A stretch of 64,000 nucleotides of DNA from the NCBI RefSeq assembly GCF_028279465.1, contig NZ_JANQNS010000013.1, forward strand, positions 1-64,000, written 5' to 3'. Source of the stretch: Parasphingopyxis sp. (GTDB lineage Bacteria > Pseudomonadota > Alphaproteobacteria > Sphingomonadales > Sphingomonadaceae). Below, one piece after another: positions 43,911 through 53,373 of the stretch. The number at the start of each line of letters is the position of its first letter. Position 1 is the first letter of the stretch. The notes under the pieces were generated by a model. That model had not been told where the DNA came from, did not search any database, and worked only from the letters and a program-made list of their open reading frames with translations. A program made the position numbers and the translations under genes.

Positions 43911-44990
43911 ATGATTCGATTTTTCCAAGCGAATTTTTCGAAGAGATTTCACTGGCTGCCGATCGGGGTGTTGATATTCGTCTCGGCCTGTTCGGGCGGC
44001 GAGGAGGAGGCCGAACCACCGACGCGTCCGGTCAAACTGATCGAAGTGTCGACGAGCGACGATATCCGCACACAGAATTTGCCGGCCGTTATCGAGGCCA
44101 CCCGCTCGTCCGACCTGACTTTCGAGATCAGCGGCACTCTGCAGGAATTGCTCGTCCGCGAAGGCGACAATGTGCGTCAAGGCCAGGTGATCGCGCGGCT
44201 CGATCCGCGAACCTTCCAGAACGATCTCGCGATGGCGCGTGCCGAGTTCAACAATGCTGAAGCCGAATATCAACGTGCGGCACGCCTGGTCGCCGAGGAT
44301 GCAATCGCGCAGAATGTGTATGAACAACGGCGCACGGCGCGTGAGGTAGCGCGAGCGCAACTCGATACGGCGCAGGTGCGGATTGGAGATACGGCGCTCC
44401 GCGCGCCGTTCTCCGGCGTGATCGCCCGTACCTATGTCGAGCGGTTCGAGAATATCGGTGCGCAGCAAGAAATCGTTACGCTGCAGACCCAGGGCGGCGC
44501 TCATGCCGTCGTGCAAGTGCCGGCTACGCTGGTCGCGAATTCGGGGCAGATACGGCCGCTGGAAAGCGTGCTGACGCTCGATGCAGCGCCGGAGGTGACG
44601 ATACCCGTAACGATCTATTCGACATCGACCCAGGCCGATCCCTCGACGCAGACATTCGAGGTGCGTTTCAATTTCCAGCCGCCATCGGGCGTGCTGATCC
44701 TGCCTGGCATGACCGGGACGATCCGGTCTCGCCTCGCAATGGATACCGCAGATGTCGTCAATGAGGGCGTTTCGGTGCCGCTTGCGGCGGTGCTTTCGGA
44801 CGGTGAGGATCGCTATGTCTGGCTGGTCGATGAGGAGAATATGACCGTGGAGCGGCGTGACGTCACTACCCGCTCGGCCAATGGTGAAATGCTGGCGGTT
44901 ACCCAGGGGCTCAGAGCCGGTGACATGATTGTCGGTGCGGGCGGTTCCTATCTGCATGAGGGTATGCGGATCAGGCCCTACGAGGAGTAG
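43911..44990 (+). CDS. RND efflux periplasmic adaptor (lipoprotein)
   Basis: 359 residues from ATG at 43911. A lipobox (VSAC, C27) anchors it to the inner membrane. The lipoyl half-motifs (GTLQELLVREGDNVRQGQVIARLD; ALRAPFSGVIARTYVERFENIGA split here) flank a helical hairpin at about 100-145, followed by beta-barrel and membrane-proximal domains. It links the RND pump to the outer-membrane channel. It begins a three-gene operon with only 9 nt to the pump gene. No regulator is adjacent. Confidence 0.92.
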   Translation: MIRFFQANFSKRFHWLPIGVLIFVSACSGGEEEAEPPTRPVKLIEVSTSDDIRTQNLPAVIEATRSSDLTFEISGTLQELLVREGDNVRQGQVIARLDPRTFQNDLAMARAEFNNAEAEYQRAARLVAEDAIAQNVYEQRRTAREVARAQLDTAQVRIGDTALRAPFSGVIARTYVERFENIGAQQEIVTLQTQGGAHAVVQVPATLVANSGQIRPLESVLTLDAAPEVTIPVTIYSTSTQADPSTQTFEVRFNFQPPSGVLILPGMTGTIRSRLAMDTADVVNEGVSVPLAAVLSDGEDRYVWLVDEENMTVERRDVTTRSANGEMLAVTQGLRAGDMIVGAGGSYLHEGMRIRPYEE

Positions 44991-44999
44991 GGCGCGCAT

Positions 45000-47900
45000 A
45001 TGGGGCTCGCGGAATTTTCGATAAAGAACCGACTGATCAGTTTCATCGTTATTATCGGTGTGCTGGTTGGCGGCTGGATCGCATATCAGAACATGCCGCG
45101 TTTCGAGGATCCGGAATTCACGATCCGAGAGGCCGTCGTTGTCACCCAATATCCGGGCGCAACACCCGAAGAGGTTGCCAACGAGGTTACCGAGCCGCTT
45201 GAAAGTGCCATCCAGCAGATGGCGGAAGTCGAAGAGGTCCGGTCGATATCGTCCGACGGGCTTTCGCGGATAACCGTCGAAATTAAATATGGCGACTCGA
45301 CGACGCGCGACGCGCTGCAGCTTGTCTGGACTAAGCTCCGCAACCGTGTTCGGGATGCCCAGGGTTCTCTGCCGCCCGGAGCACAGGAATCGATCGTCAA
45401 TGACGATTTCGGCGATGTGTACGGCATCTATTATCTGATTACGGGCGAGGGCTATACGCCACGCGAACTGTACGAATATGCGCGCGATTTGCGGACGGAT
45501 TTGCTGGCCGTCGATGGGGTCGCGAAAGTTGCGATCCAAGGGCAGCAGCAGGAAGCCATTTATGTCGAGATATCGCGCGAGCGCGCGTCTGCACTCGGTG
45601 TTTCGGTGGAGCAGGTCTATAACGATCTGGCGCAGCAAAATTCGGTCGTGGCGGCGGGTGATGTCCGTATCGGCGACCGGCGCGTCCTGATTCAACCTAC
45701 CGGCGAAGTCAGCTCGGTCGCGGCGATCGAGAATATCGTCGTATCGACGCCAGAGGCCGATACGGTCATCTTTCTGCGCGATGTGGCGACGGTGCGGCGC
45801 GACTATGTCGATCCGCCGACGTTCTTGAACCGCTATAATCATGAGCCGGCGATCGGCATCGGCATATCGAACGTGTCGGGCACCAATGTGGTGGCGATGG
45901 GCGAAGCGATCGATGCCGCGCTTGCGGAGTCCGAAAGCCGTCGGCCGCTCGGCATCGAGGTGCATGAATTTTATCATCAGGGCAAAGTGACTGACGCCGC
46001 AGTGCAGGCATTCGCGATCAATGTCGTGATGGCTCTCATCATCGTTCTGGTTACGCTCTACTTTTTCATGGGTCTGCGTTCGGCGCTTATCATCGGTGGG
46101 GTTCTGATCCTGACGATCTCGGCGACGCTAACCACCATGTATCTGGCCGGGATACCGATGCACCGGATTTCATTGGGCGCGCTGATCATCGCGCTGGGCA
46201 TGCTCGTCGATAACGCCATTGTAGTAACCGAAGGCATTCTTGTGGGCGTCCAGCAAGGCCGGCGGAAGCTCGATATTGCGAAGGAGGTCGTTGCGCGGAG
46301 CAAATGGCCGCTGCTGGGCGGTACGCTGGTCGGCATCCTGGCCTTTGCGCCCATCGGTTTCGCGCCGGGGTCGACAGCCGAATTTACCGGTCATCTCTTC
46401 TGGGTCGTACTGATCTCACTGCTGTTCAGCTGGGTGTTCGCGATTACCATTGTGCCGCTACTTGCCGACATGTTGTTCAAGGAAGTGGAGGGGGATGCGG
46501 TTGAGGAAAAGACCGAGCATCGCTTCATGACACGCTACAAGGATTTCATGCGCGACATGCTCGCCCGGCCATGGCGCGCGGTCGGCACGGCGATCGGGCT
46601 GTTTCTCCTCTCGGTTGCCGGCTTCGGCTTCGTGAAATCGGGTTTTTTCCCGGCCTCGACCACGCCGCAGCTCGTCGTCGATTTCTGGCTGCCCGAAGGC
46701 ACGGATTTCGACCACACACGCGAAAATATCGTGCAGCTCGAAGAGGAAGTGCGCGAAATGGAGGGCGTCGAGGGCGTCAATACGCTCATCGGCGAGGGCG
46801 CGCTCCGCTATATGCTCGTCTATCCGCCTGAAAGCTCCAACTCGGCTTATGGTCAGCTGCTGCTGCAGGTCGATTATGATCGTATCGGAGAGCTGATGCC
46901 TGCGATCCAGAATCATATCGACGCCAATTATCCCGATGCACAGGCCAAGGTCTGGCAGTTCCAGCTCGGCCCGGGCGGCGGATCCAAGATTGAGGCGGAG
47001 TTTTCAGGCCCGGACCCGGCGGTCTTGCGGCAGCTTTCGGCTGCCGCCGAGGAGATATTCGCAAATGACAGCGGTCTCACGGCGGTCAAGAATAACTGGC
47101 GGCAGCCGGTCAGCGTGATCGAACCGATCTATTCCGAAGCCCGAAGCCGGCGGCTCGGCATTTCGCGCGAAGATCTCGCCAATGCGCTGCGGACCAACTT
47201 TGCGGGCCGCAATGTCGGCGTCTATCGCGAAGGGGACACGCTGATCCCCATTGTCGCTCGCGCGCCTATCGGTGAGCGGCGCGATATCCAGAGCGTCGCT
47301 AGCGTCCAGATACCAAGCCAGGTGACCGGCGGCACAGTGCCCCTGATCGAGACGGTCAGCGGTTTCGACACCGTCTGGCGAGACGCCATATTGCGCCGTA
47401 TCGACCGGGTATGGACGATACGGGCCCAGGCCGATCCCGTGCCCGATGAACTGGCCGCTACCGCGCTCGAGCGCGTGCGGCCCGCGGTTGAGAATATCTC
47501 ACTCCCGCCCGGCTACACGCTGACCTGGCAGGGCGAGTTTGGCCAGAGTTCCGAAGCGAACGAGAATCTCGCCAGCACTTTGCCGCTCGGCTTTCTCGCG
47601 ATGGTGCTCGTCGTCGTCCTGCTGTTCAACGCTCTGCGTCAGCCACTTATCATATGGCTGGTCGTGCCATTGGCGATCATTGGCGTCGTTATCGGTCTGC
47701 TGGTCACTAACTCGGCAATGGAGTTTATGGCGATACTCGGCGTGTTGTCGCTCTCCGGCCTGCTCATCAAGAATGCCATCGTGCTGGTCGATCAGATGGA
47801 TCTGGAGATCAGGGAGGGCAAGCCGCGCTTCGACGCGGTGATCGATTCCGCCGCCAGCCGCGTGCGCCCCGTAGCAATGGGTGCAATCACGACGGTTCTC

Positions 47901-48071
47901 GGCGTCATCCCCCTGTTTGCAGACGCCTTCTTTCGCTCGATGGCGGTAGTGCTCGTCTTCGGTCTCAGCTTTGCGACGGTCCTGACACTCGTCATCGTTC
48001 CCGTGCTCTATCTGCTCTTCTTCAAGATCGGCACCGACGAAACGGCGGCGGCAGCGGAGGCTGCGCCATGA
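45000..48071 (+). CDS. RND efflux pump, inner-membrane subunit (HAE1-type)
   Basis: 1023 residues, the normal length for AcrB-class pumps with 12 helices and two large periplasmic loops. FSIKNRLISFIVIIGVLVGG starts TM1, and the proton-relay motif GALIIALGMLVDNAIVVTEG in TM4 has the Asp pair region. The subgroup, with PRFEDPEFTIREAVVVTQYPG, is common in alphaproteobacteria and often of unknown substrate. It overlaps the outer-membrane gene by ATGA. Confidence 0.94.
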   Translation: MGLAEFSIKNRLISFIVIIGVLVGGWIAYQNMPRFEDPEFTIREAVVVTQYPGATPEEVANEVTEPLESAIQQMAEVEEVRSISSDGLSRITVEIKYGDSTTRDALQLVWTKLRNRVRDAQGSLPPGAQESIVNDDFGDVYGIYYLITGEGYTPRELYEYARDLRTDLLAVDGVAKVAIQGQQQEAIYVEISRERASALGVSVEQVYNDLAQQNSVVAAGDVRIGDRRVLIQPTGEVSSVAAIENIVVSTPEADTVIFLRDVATVRRDYVDPPTFLNRYNHEPAIGIGISNVSGTNVVAMGEAIDAALAESESRRPLGIEVHEFYHQGKVTDAAVQAFAINVVMALIIVLVTLYFFMGLRSALIIGGVLILTISATLTTMYLAGIPMHRISLGALIIALGMLVDNAIVVTEGILVGVQQGRRKLDIAKEVVARSKWPLLGGTLVGILAFAPIGFAPGSTAEFTGHLFWVVLISLLFSWVFAITIVPLLADMLFKEVEGDAVEEKTEHRFMTRYKDFMRDMLARPWRAVGTAIGLFLLSVAGFGFVKSGFFPASTTPQLVVDFWLPEGTDFDHTRENIVQLEEEVREMEGVEGVNTLIGEGALRYMLVYPPESSNSAYGQLLLQVDYDRIGELMPAIQNHIDANYPDAQAKVWQFQLGPGGGSKIEAEFSGPDPAVLRQLSAAAEEIFANDSGLTAVKNNWRQPVSVIEPIYSEARSRRLGISREDLANALRTNFAGRNVGVYREGDTLIPIVARAPIGERRDIQSVASVQIPSQVTGGTVPLIETVSGFDTVWRDAILRRIDRVWTIRAQADPVPDELAATALERVRPAVENISLPPGYTLTWQGEFGQSSEANENLASTLPLGFLAMVLVVVLLFNALRQPLIIWLVVPLAIIGVVIGLLVTNSAMEFMAILGVLSLSGLLIKNAIVLVDQMDLEIREGKPRFDAVIDSAASRVRPVAMGAITTVLGVIPLFADAFFRSMAVVLVFGLSFATVLTLVIVPVLYLLFFKIGTDETAAAAEAAP

Positions 48072-49495
48072 TCCGGCAACTCGGACGCGTAACAGTCTTG
48101 CCGGCTTTGCTGGCAATGGGCTTGGCTGTTTCCGGCTGTGCAAGCTTCAGCAATACGAGCGGCGAGGCGGATGCGCTCGCGGACACCAGCCTCCCGCCGG
48201 TGCCCGAACGATGGGCGATGGCGCGGGAGAGTGTCGGCGCGGTCCATATCGGCTGGATCGATGCGTTCGATGATCCCGTCCTGTCGGCGCTGGTCGCGGA
48301 AGCGCAGGCAAATAATCGCAGCCTGCGCGCGACGGCCGCGCTGGTCGACCGCGCCTATGCGCTGCTGCGGCAATCGCGTTCACAGCTCTATCCGGCGCTC
48401 GATGGCACCGCGAGCGCGGCGCGCAGTGGACCGCTCGAAGGCGGGCCTACGGCCTCGGCATTCACCCTCGGCGCGCAGGTCAGCTGGGAAGCCGATGTCT
48501 GGGGCCGGGTACGTTCCGATGTCGAAGCGGCGCGGCAAAGCGCCCGCGCGCTGGAAGCCGATTATCGGTTCGCCCAGCATGCGCTGGCCGCGGCGGTGGC
48601 GCGGTCCTACTTTATCGCCAGCGAGGCCCGGCTGCAGGTAGGCGTGGCGCAGGATATCGTCGATGCGCTGACGGAGATCGACCGGATCGTGCGCGTCCGC
48701 TTCTCCAATGGCTATGCCAATGCGCAGGATGCAGCGCTGGCGCGGACCGACCTCGAAACGGCGCGGGATTCGCTGCTGAGCGCGCAGCTTGGCGAGCGCG
48801 ATGCGGTGCGCGCGCTGGAGGTGCTGCTTGGCCGCTATCCCGCGACTGAGCTCGAACTGGAAGCGACGCTGCCGCGCGAACCGCCACCGCCCCAACCCGG
48901 CATTCCCTCGCAGCTTCTTGAACGCCGGCCGGACATTATCGCGGCCGAACGCCGCATCGCCTCGGCGATAGCCGGGGTCGATCAGGCGCAGGCCGCGCGG
49001 CTGCCGCAGATCAGCCTGACCGGCTCGCTCGGCGGGGCTTCGAACGAGCTGTCCGATCTGCTCGATCCGGTCAATATCGTGTGGCGGCTCGCGTCCAACC
49101 TGCTCGCCCCGATCTTCGATGGCGGGCGGCGGCAAGCGCAGGTCGAGGTAGCCACTGCGGCGCAGGAAGAGGCCGTGGCGAACTATGCGGATCTCGCGCT
49201 CAACGCCTTTTCCGAGGTCGAAGGCCTGCTGGATGCCAGCCAGGTCCTGCGTCAGCGCCGCGCATCGCTTGTTGCTTCCGATCGTGCGTCGGATCGCGCG
49301 CTCTACATTGCCGAGTTGCGCTTCGACGAGGGCGAGAATGAGTTGATCGATGTGCTCAATATCCAGCAGCGCGTCTTCGGCACGCGTAGCAGCCTCGTCG
49401 CGATCCAGCGCGCAGTGCTCACCAACTATATCGATCTGAGTCTCGCTCTGGGCGGTGATTGGAGATCGGCTGATGCGATTGATGAGCAACGATAG
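48068..49495 (+). CDS. RND outer-membrane channel lipoprotein (NodT/OprM-like)
   Basis: 475 residues with a lipobox (VSGC, C24) and the two OEP repeats of TolC-like channels (IDAFDDPVLSALVAEA... and the ERRPDIIAAERRIASA block near residue 280). LLERRPDI is the hallmark of the NodT/OprM group. It completes a full tripartite exporter with the two upstream genes. Confidence 0.93.
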   Translation: MIRQLGRVTVLPALLAMGLAVSGCASFSNTSGEADALADTSLPPVPERWAMARESVGAVHIGWIDAFDDPVLSALVAEAQANNRSLRATAALVDRAYALLRQSRSQLYPALDGTASAARSGPLEGGPTASAFTLGAQVSWEADVWGRVRSDVEAARQSARALEADYRFAQHALAAAVARSYFIASEARLQVGVAQDIVDALTEIDRIVRVRFSNGYANAQDAALARTDLETARDSLLSAQLGERDAVRALEVLLGRYPATELELEATLPREPPPPQPGIPSQLLERRPDIIAAERRIASAIAGVDQAQAARLPQISLTGSLGGASNELSDLLDPVNIVWRLASNLLAPIFDGGRRQAQVEVATAAQEEAVANYADLALNAFSEVEGLLDASQVLRQRRASLVASDRASDRALYIAELRFDEGENELIDVLNIQQRVFGTRSSLVAIQRAVLTNYIDLSLALGGDWRSADAIDEQR

Positions 49496-49768
49496 TGCGC
49501 GCGAATGCGGCATTGTTCGGGTCTAATCGCGCCGAAGACCTCCGCGTTTCATGATTCGGTGGTATTGGTCGGCGCTATAGATGACGCATTTCTATCGCTT
49601 TTTCCGCGCCGCAGAGATCGAAACCGAGGCATAGAAAGTTCGTGCCGGCGCGACATCACGGAAGCGGCGGTGCTGTAAGTCTAACGACAACTAGTCTGTG
49701 ATTGGCTCAAAACCCAATATTGGTCTGGCTTCAGCTATGAAAGCCGATAATGCTGAAAACCTCGTTTG
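49496..49768. other. Intergenic stretch between converging operons
   Basis: 273 nt between the RND channel stop and the RTX protein stop. I see no coding frame, strong terminator or family repeat, apart from a weak GGCTT/AAGCC hairpin near 49733. Both flanking operons converge here. Confidence 0.5.
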
Positions 49769-51826
49769 TCAGTATGCGATCATATAATCCCGGCCTTCCA
49801 AAGATGGCATTGCGCCTGCCATGAGGCCAAAGTCGAAGGTTCCTGCAGCGACAGAAAGGTTTAAATCCATATCGGCAAATCGGAGGGTTTCGACGTTAAG
49901 GATTTCGTCGGTCCCGTCATTGGGGCCGGAACGCAGATCGGTGAGTATATAGCGGTCGCCGACGATGCTCAGGTCATAGTCGGCACGGTTGCCGGCGTAC
50001 ACAGCGATGTCATCGCCGGCTCCCCCATCGAGGAAATCGTTACCGAACTGTCCAAAAAGAGTGTCGTCGTCGTCCTGGCCTTCAAGATGGTCGTTACCGC
50101 TACCACCGAACAGCGTGTCATCGCCAAGGCCTCCGAGCAAGCGATCGTCTCCGGCAAGGCCAAAGGCCGCATCATCGCCGATATTGCCGAAGAAGAAATC
50201 ATTCTCTCTCGTCAGTGACGCCCGGTCAGCGGCACCCGATCCGAAAACCCACGCATCCGCTCCTGTTACATTGCGCACATCGAGGTGCGTGATCGCGCTG
50301 AAGGTGCCGACGATCTCGACCACAACACCGTCCGTGTCTATGACCGAAGGCTCGATCATCGAAATGTCGATCCGCCCTGGGCCAGCGGCCTGGCCACCTA
50401 CCGTCAGAGTATTGCCGGAAGCCACTGCCGTCAGCAAAGTCGGATTATTTGGCAGATTCATATTCATATCGGCGAATTGGAGCGTTTCGACGTTGAGTAT
50501 TTCGTCGGTTCCGTCATTCGGGCCAGCACGCAGATCGGTGAGTATGTAGCGGCTGCCCGAGATGCTCAACTCATAGTCGGCACGGTCACCGGTATAGATG
50601 GCGATGTCATCGCCGGTCCCGCCATCGATAAAATCGTTGCCGAACTTACCGAAAAGGACGTCGTTATCCTCGCCGCCATCCAAGTGATCATTGCCAGCAC
50701 CGCCGCCAAGAAAGTCATCGCCTCTGAAGCCTATTAACTCATCATGACCGGCAAGACCAAAGGCTACGTCGTTGCCTACATTGCCGAAAAAGTAATCATC
50801 TTCTCTCGTCAGCGATACCCGGTCATCGGTACTCCATCCATTAACGCGCGCACCAGCTCCGGTAACGCCGCGCACATCAAGGTGCGTAATAGTGCTGAAG
50901 GTGCCTGTGATCTCGACCAGGACGCCGCCCATATCTTCAACCGACGGCTCGTTCAGGGAAATGGCAATCTGTGAGCCAGCAGCCTGGCCGCTTACCGTCA
51001 GACTGTTGCCGGAACCAACCGCAGTCAGCAAAGTCGGATTGTTCGGCAGGCTCATATCCATGTCGGCGAATCGGAGGGTTTCGATGTTGAGGATTTCGTC
51101 GATCCCGTCATTCGGGCCGGAACGCAGATCGGTGAGTACATAGCGGTTACCCGCGATGCTCAGATTATAATCGGAACGGTTGCCGGTGTAGATGGCGACG
51201 TCATCGCCGGTGCCGCCATCGACAAAATCATTGCCGAACTTACCGAAAAGGATGTCGTTATCCTCGCCGCCCTCCAGGCGATCATTACCAGCACCACCGC
51301 CAAGAAAGTCATCACCTATCAAGCCATTTAACTGATCGTCTCCAGCAAGCCCAAAAGCCACATCATCGCCACGGTTGCCGAAAAAGATATCATTCTCTCT
51401 CGTCAGGGATACCCGGTCAGCGGTACTCCATCCATTAACGCGCACACCGGCTCCGGTAACGCCGCGCACATCCAGGTGCGTGAACGGGCCAGGGCTGCCC
51501 GTAATCTCGACCAGAACGCCGCCTGTATCTTCAACCGACGGCTCGAACATTGAGATATTGATCAGTCCCGGGCCAGCGGCCTGGCCATTTACTGTCAGGC
51601 TTTGGCCGGACCCAACCGCAGTCAGCAAAGTCGGATTGTTTGATGCGTCAATTTCTGCCGAAAAATCGGGCGCAACGATATGGCTCTCAGCAGCAAGCGC
51701 GGAGTAGCTGATCCGCCAGTCGAGATCGTGTCCGCGCACGACGGGTGGTTTTGTGACGGGGGCGTCGAAATATGACTCGCCCGTTCTCGGGTAAATCATG
51801 TTCTCAGGCATCGACGTAATAGTCAT
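49769..51826 (-). CDS. RTX calcium-binding exoprotein with three tandem modules
   Basis: 685 residues from ATG at 51826 (AAGGA 8 nt upstream). It has no Sec signal peptide, as expected for a type I substrate. Residues 1-62 are unique (MTITSMPENMIYPRTGESYF). Then come three near-identical modules of about 199 residues, each with a beta-rich half (NNPTLLTAVGSG...HLDVRGVTGA), RTX nonapeptides (GDDVAFGLAG, GGAGNDRLEGG, LFGKFGNDF) and a YTGNRSDY...LTDLRSGPNDG block. The C-terminal tail is short and hydrophobic (LMAGAMPSLEGRDYMIAY) and may carry the secretion signal. It is downstream of its probable exporter. Function may be adhesion, surface layer or enzyme scaffold. Confidence 0.88.
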   Translation of the reverse strand: MTITSMPENMIYPRTGESYFDAPVTKPPVVRGHDLDWRISYSALAAESHIVAPDFSAEIDASNNPTLLTAVGSGQSLTVNGQAAGPGLINISMFEPSVEDTGGVLVEITGSPGPFTHLDVRGVTGAGVRVNGWSTADRVSLTRENDIFFGNRGDDVAFGLAGDDQLNGLIGDDFLGGGAGNDRLEGGEDNDILFGKFGNDFVDGGTGDDVAIYTGNRSDYNLSIAGNRYVLTDLRSGPNDGIDEILNIETLRFADMDMSLPNNPTLLTAVGSGNSLTVSGQAAGSQIAISLNEPSVEDMGGVLVEITGTFSTITHLDVRGVTGAGARVNGWSTDDRVSLTREDDYFFGNVGNDVAFGLAGHDELIGFRGDDFLGGGAGNDHLDGGEDNDVLFGKFGNDFIDGGTGDDIAIYTGDRADYELSISGSRYILTDLRAGPNDGTDEILNVETLQFADMNMNLPNNPTLLTAVASGNTLTVGGQAAGPGRIDISMIEPSVIDTDGVVVEIVGTFSAITHLDVRNVTGADAWVFGSGAADRASLTRENDFFFGNIGDDAAFGLAGDDRLLGGLGDDTLFGGSGNDHLEGQDDDDTLFGQFGNDFLDGGAGDDIAVYAGNRADYDLSIVGDRYILTDLRSGPNDGTDEILNVETLRFADMDLNLSVAAGTFDFGLMAGAMPSLEGRDYMIAY
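49846..51640. repeat. Three tandem DNA repeats of about 597 bp inside the RTX gene
   Basis: The coding repeats are similar at the DNA level too: the strings encoding NNPTLLTAV, DILFGKFGND and LTDLRSGPNDG recur at about 50.45, 51.04 and 51.64 kb. The copies are close enough for unequal recombination, so copy number may vary between strains and in assemblies. Confidence 0.85.
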
Positions 51827-52014
51827 GGCGATTTCCTTCAGTTCGACGACTGGCGCCTCCACGACCGATAAAGCATAAATAATCTTTTAATTGCAAGTTA
51901 TTGTCTAATAGAGGCGGCAATTCAGGATTCACAGGATAGAGCGTCAATATTTGCAGGTGAACGTATGAGGATGAGCCTTGTAGTGCGCTACTATTTCACC
52001 CGTTTGGTCTTGCG

Positions 52015-53367
52015 CTACTCGCGCAGCGCACTTCGGCCAAGTCGCGTAATCGGCGTCAGGATGTAGCTGAGGATGGATTGTTTCCCGCCCAGCAGGCTAA
52101 CATCGGCTGTCATCCCGGGTCCGATCATGACCGGGTTCCCGTCGCCGTCGAGAAGGTTTCCTTCCGTGACGACGCGGACCGTATAGAAATTCTCACCGGT
52201 GCGCTCATCCTGTGTCGTATCCGGTGAGATGGTAATGACCTCGCCATCCAACGTACCGTAAACGACGCTTTCATAGGCTGAAATGCCGACTTCAGCACGT
52301 TGCCCGATACTGACCTGACCAATGTCTGACGGGCGGATCATCGCTTCGACAATCAAACTATCTTCCGACGGCACGATTTCCGCGATGGGCTCGCCAGGTC
52401 CAATAGTACCGCCCACCGTTGCCGTCATCACCCGGTTCACTCGACCGGACAAAGGCGCGCGAATTATGGTCCGGCGCACGCGGTCGGAAAGAGCGGGTAA
52501 GCTTCTACGGAGCGCCGATTGCTGGGCCTGCACACGTGCCAATTCATCGGCGGCCTGCGCGCGCCATTGTTGTCTAGCCTGGGTGAGGCTGGCTTGTGCC
52601 TCGGCGACGCTTGCCTGGGCGCGTGCGACTGATGCGGCGGCAGCCTGCGTTTCGCTCATCGCGATCGATACGCGGTTTTCTGCCTGCGTCAGCGAAAAAC
52701 GCGGCTCGATACCGCGCTCGACGAGCGGGCGGAGGATATCGACCTCCTGTTGCGCTGCGCGGGCGGCAGCCTGGCGCGCGGTGAGACTGGCTTGCGCTTC
52801 ATTGGCAGCACGTTGCGATTGTGTAATCCGCGCGCGCGCGGCGGCCGTTAGCGCGTCGAGATCGGCCATTCGCGACCCATGCAAAGAGCGTTCAATGGCG
52901 ATCTGTTCGCGGGTCGACTGATTATTGGGTGTCGGAAACCGCGGCTGACGGCCATCTAATTCGGCTTGTAAACGGGCGATCTTCACATTCAGCGCATCGA
53001 ATTGTGCGCGGTTCGACCCCAAATCAGAGGCCGACTGGGTATTATCCAGTCTCACAAGAGGATCGCCCACGCTAACCTGATCTCCAACGTTCACCAGTAT
53101 CGCTTCGACAATTCCGCCCTCCAGATTGGAAACCACCTGCATCTGCGAACTGGGAATCACCCGGCCAGGCCCACGAATAGTTTGGTCTAGTTCGGTCAGA
53201 GCGGCCCAAATGATGAACGCAATGAAAAAACCGGCAATGAGCCATAACAGCAGGTTGGAGGCCGCGCGGGGGCGTTTCCGGCTAGTCAAACGTTCCAGGA
53301 AGTCAGGCGGCCCGTCGTCAGGTACCGCCGCTTCGTCAGCAGCCTCCTTTTGCTTTTCAGCGTTCAT
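52015..53367 (-). CDS. Type I secretion membrane fusion protein (HlyD family)
   Basis: 450 residues. A basic cytoplasmic leader is followed by one helix (about 39-60, LLLWLIAGFFIAFIIWAAL), then lipoyl half (VGDQVSVGDPLVRLDNTQS), a long alpha-helical hairpin (about 110-290, rich in A/Q/R) and the second lipoyl/barrel part with the IRAPLSGRVNRVMTATVGG block. This is the LapC/HlyD periplasmic bridge. It starts 6 nt after the ABC gene stop, in the order outer-membrane gene-ABC-HlyD. Confidence 0.94.
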   Translation of the reverse strand: MNAEKQKEAADEAAVPDDGPPDFLERLTSRKRPRAASNLLLWLIAGFFIAFIIWAALTELDQTIRGPGRVIPSSQMQVVSNLEGGIVEAILVNVGDQVSVGDPLVRLDNTQSASDLGSNRAQFDALNVKIARLQAELDGRQPRFPTPNNQSTREQIAIERSLHGSRMADLDALTAAARARITQSQRAANEAQASLTARQAAARAAQQEVDILRPLVERGIEPRFSLTQAENRVSIAMSETQAAAASVARAQASVAEAQASLTQARQQWRAQAADELARVQAQQSALRRSLPALSDRVRRTIIRAPLSGRVNRVMTATVGGTIGPGEPIAEIVPSEDSLIVEAMIRPSDIGQVSIGQRAEVGISAYESVVYGTLDGEVITISPDTTQDERTGENFYTVRVVTEGNLLDGDGNPVMIGPGMTADVSLLGGKQSILSYILTPITRLGRSALRE

Positions 53368-53373
53368 ACATCC

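Noticed and set aside
43368-45977. 869-codon minus-strand open frame
   Set aside because: It is antisense to the RND adaptor and pump, has a basic, low-complexity translation, and only its last 45 codons resemble a real family (the FGE remnant, itself frameshifted).
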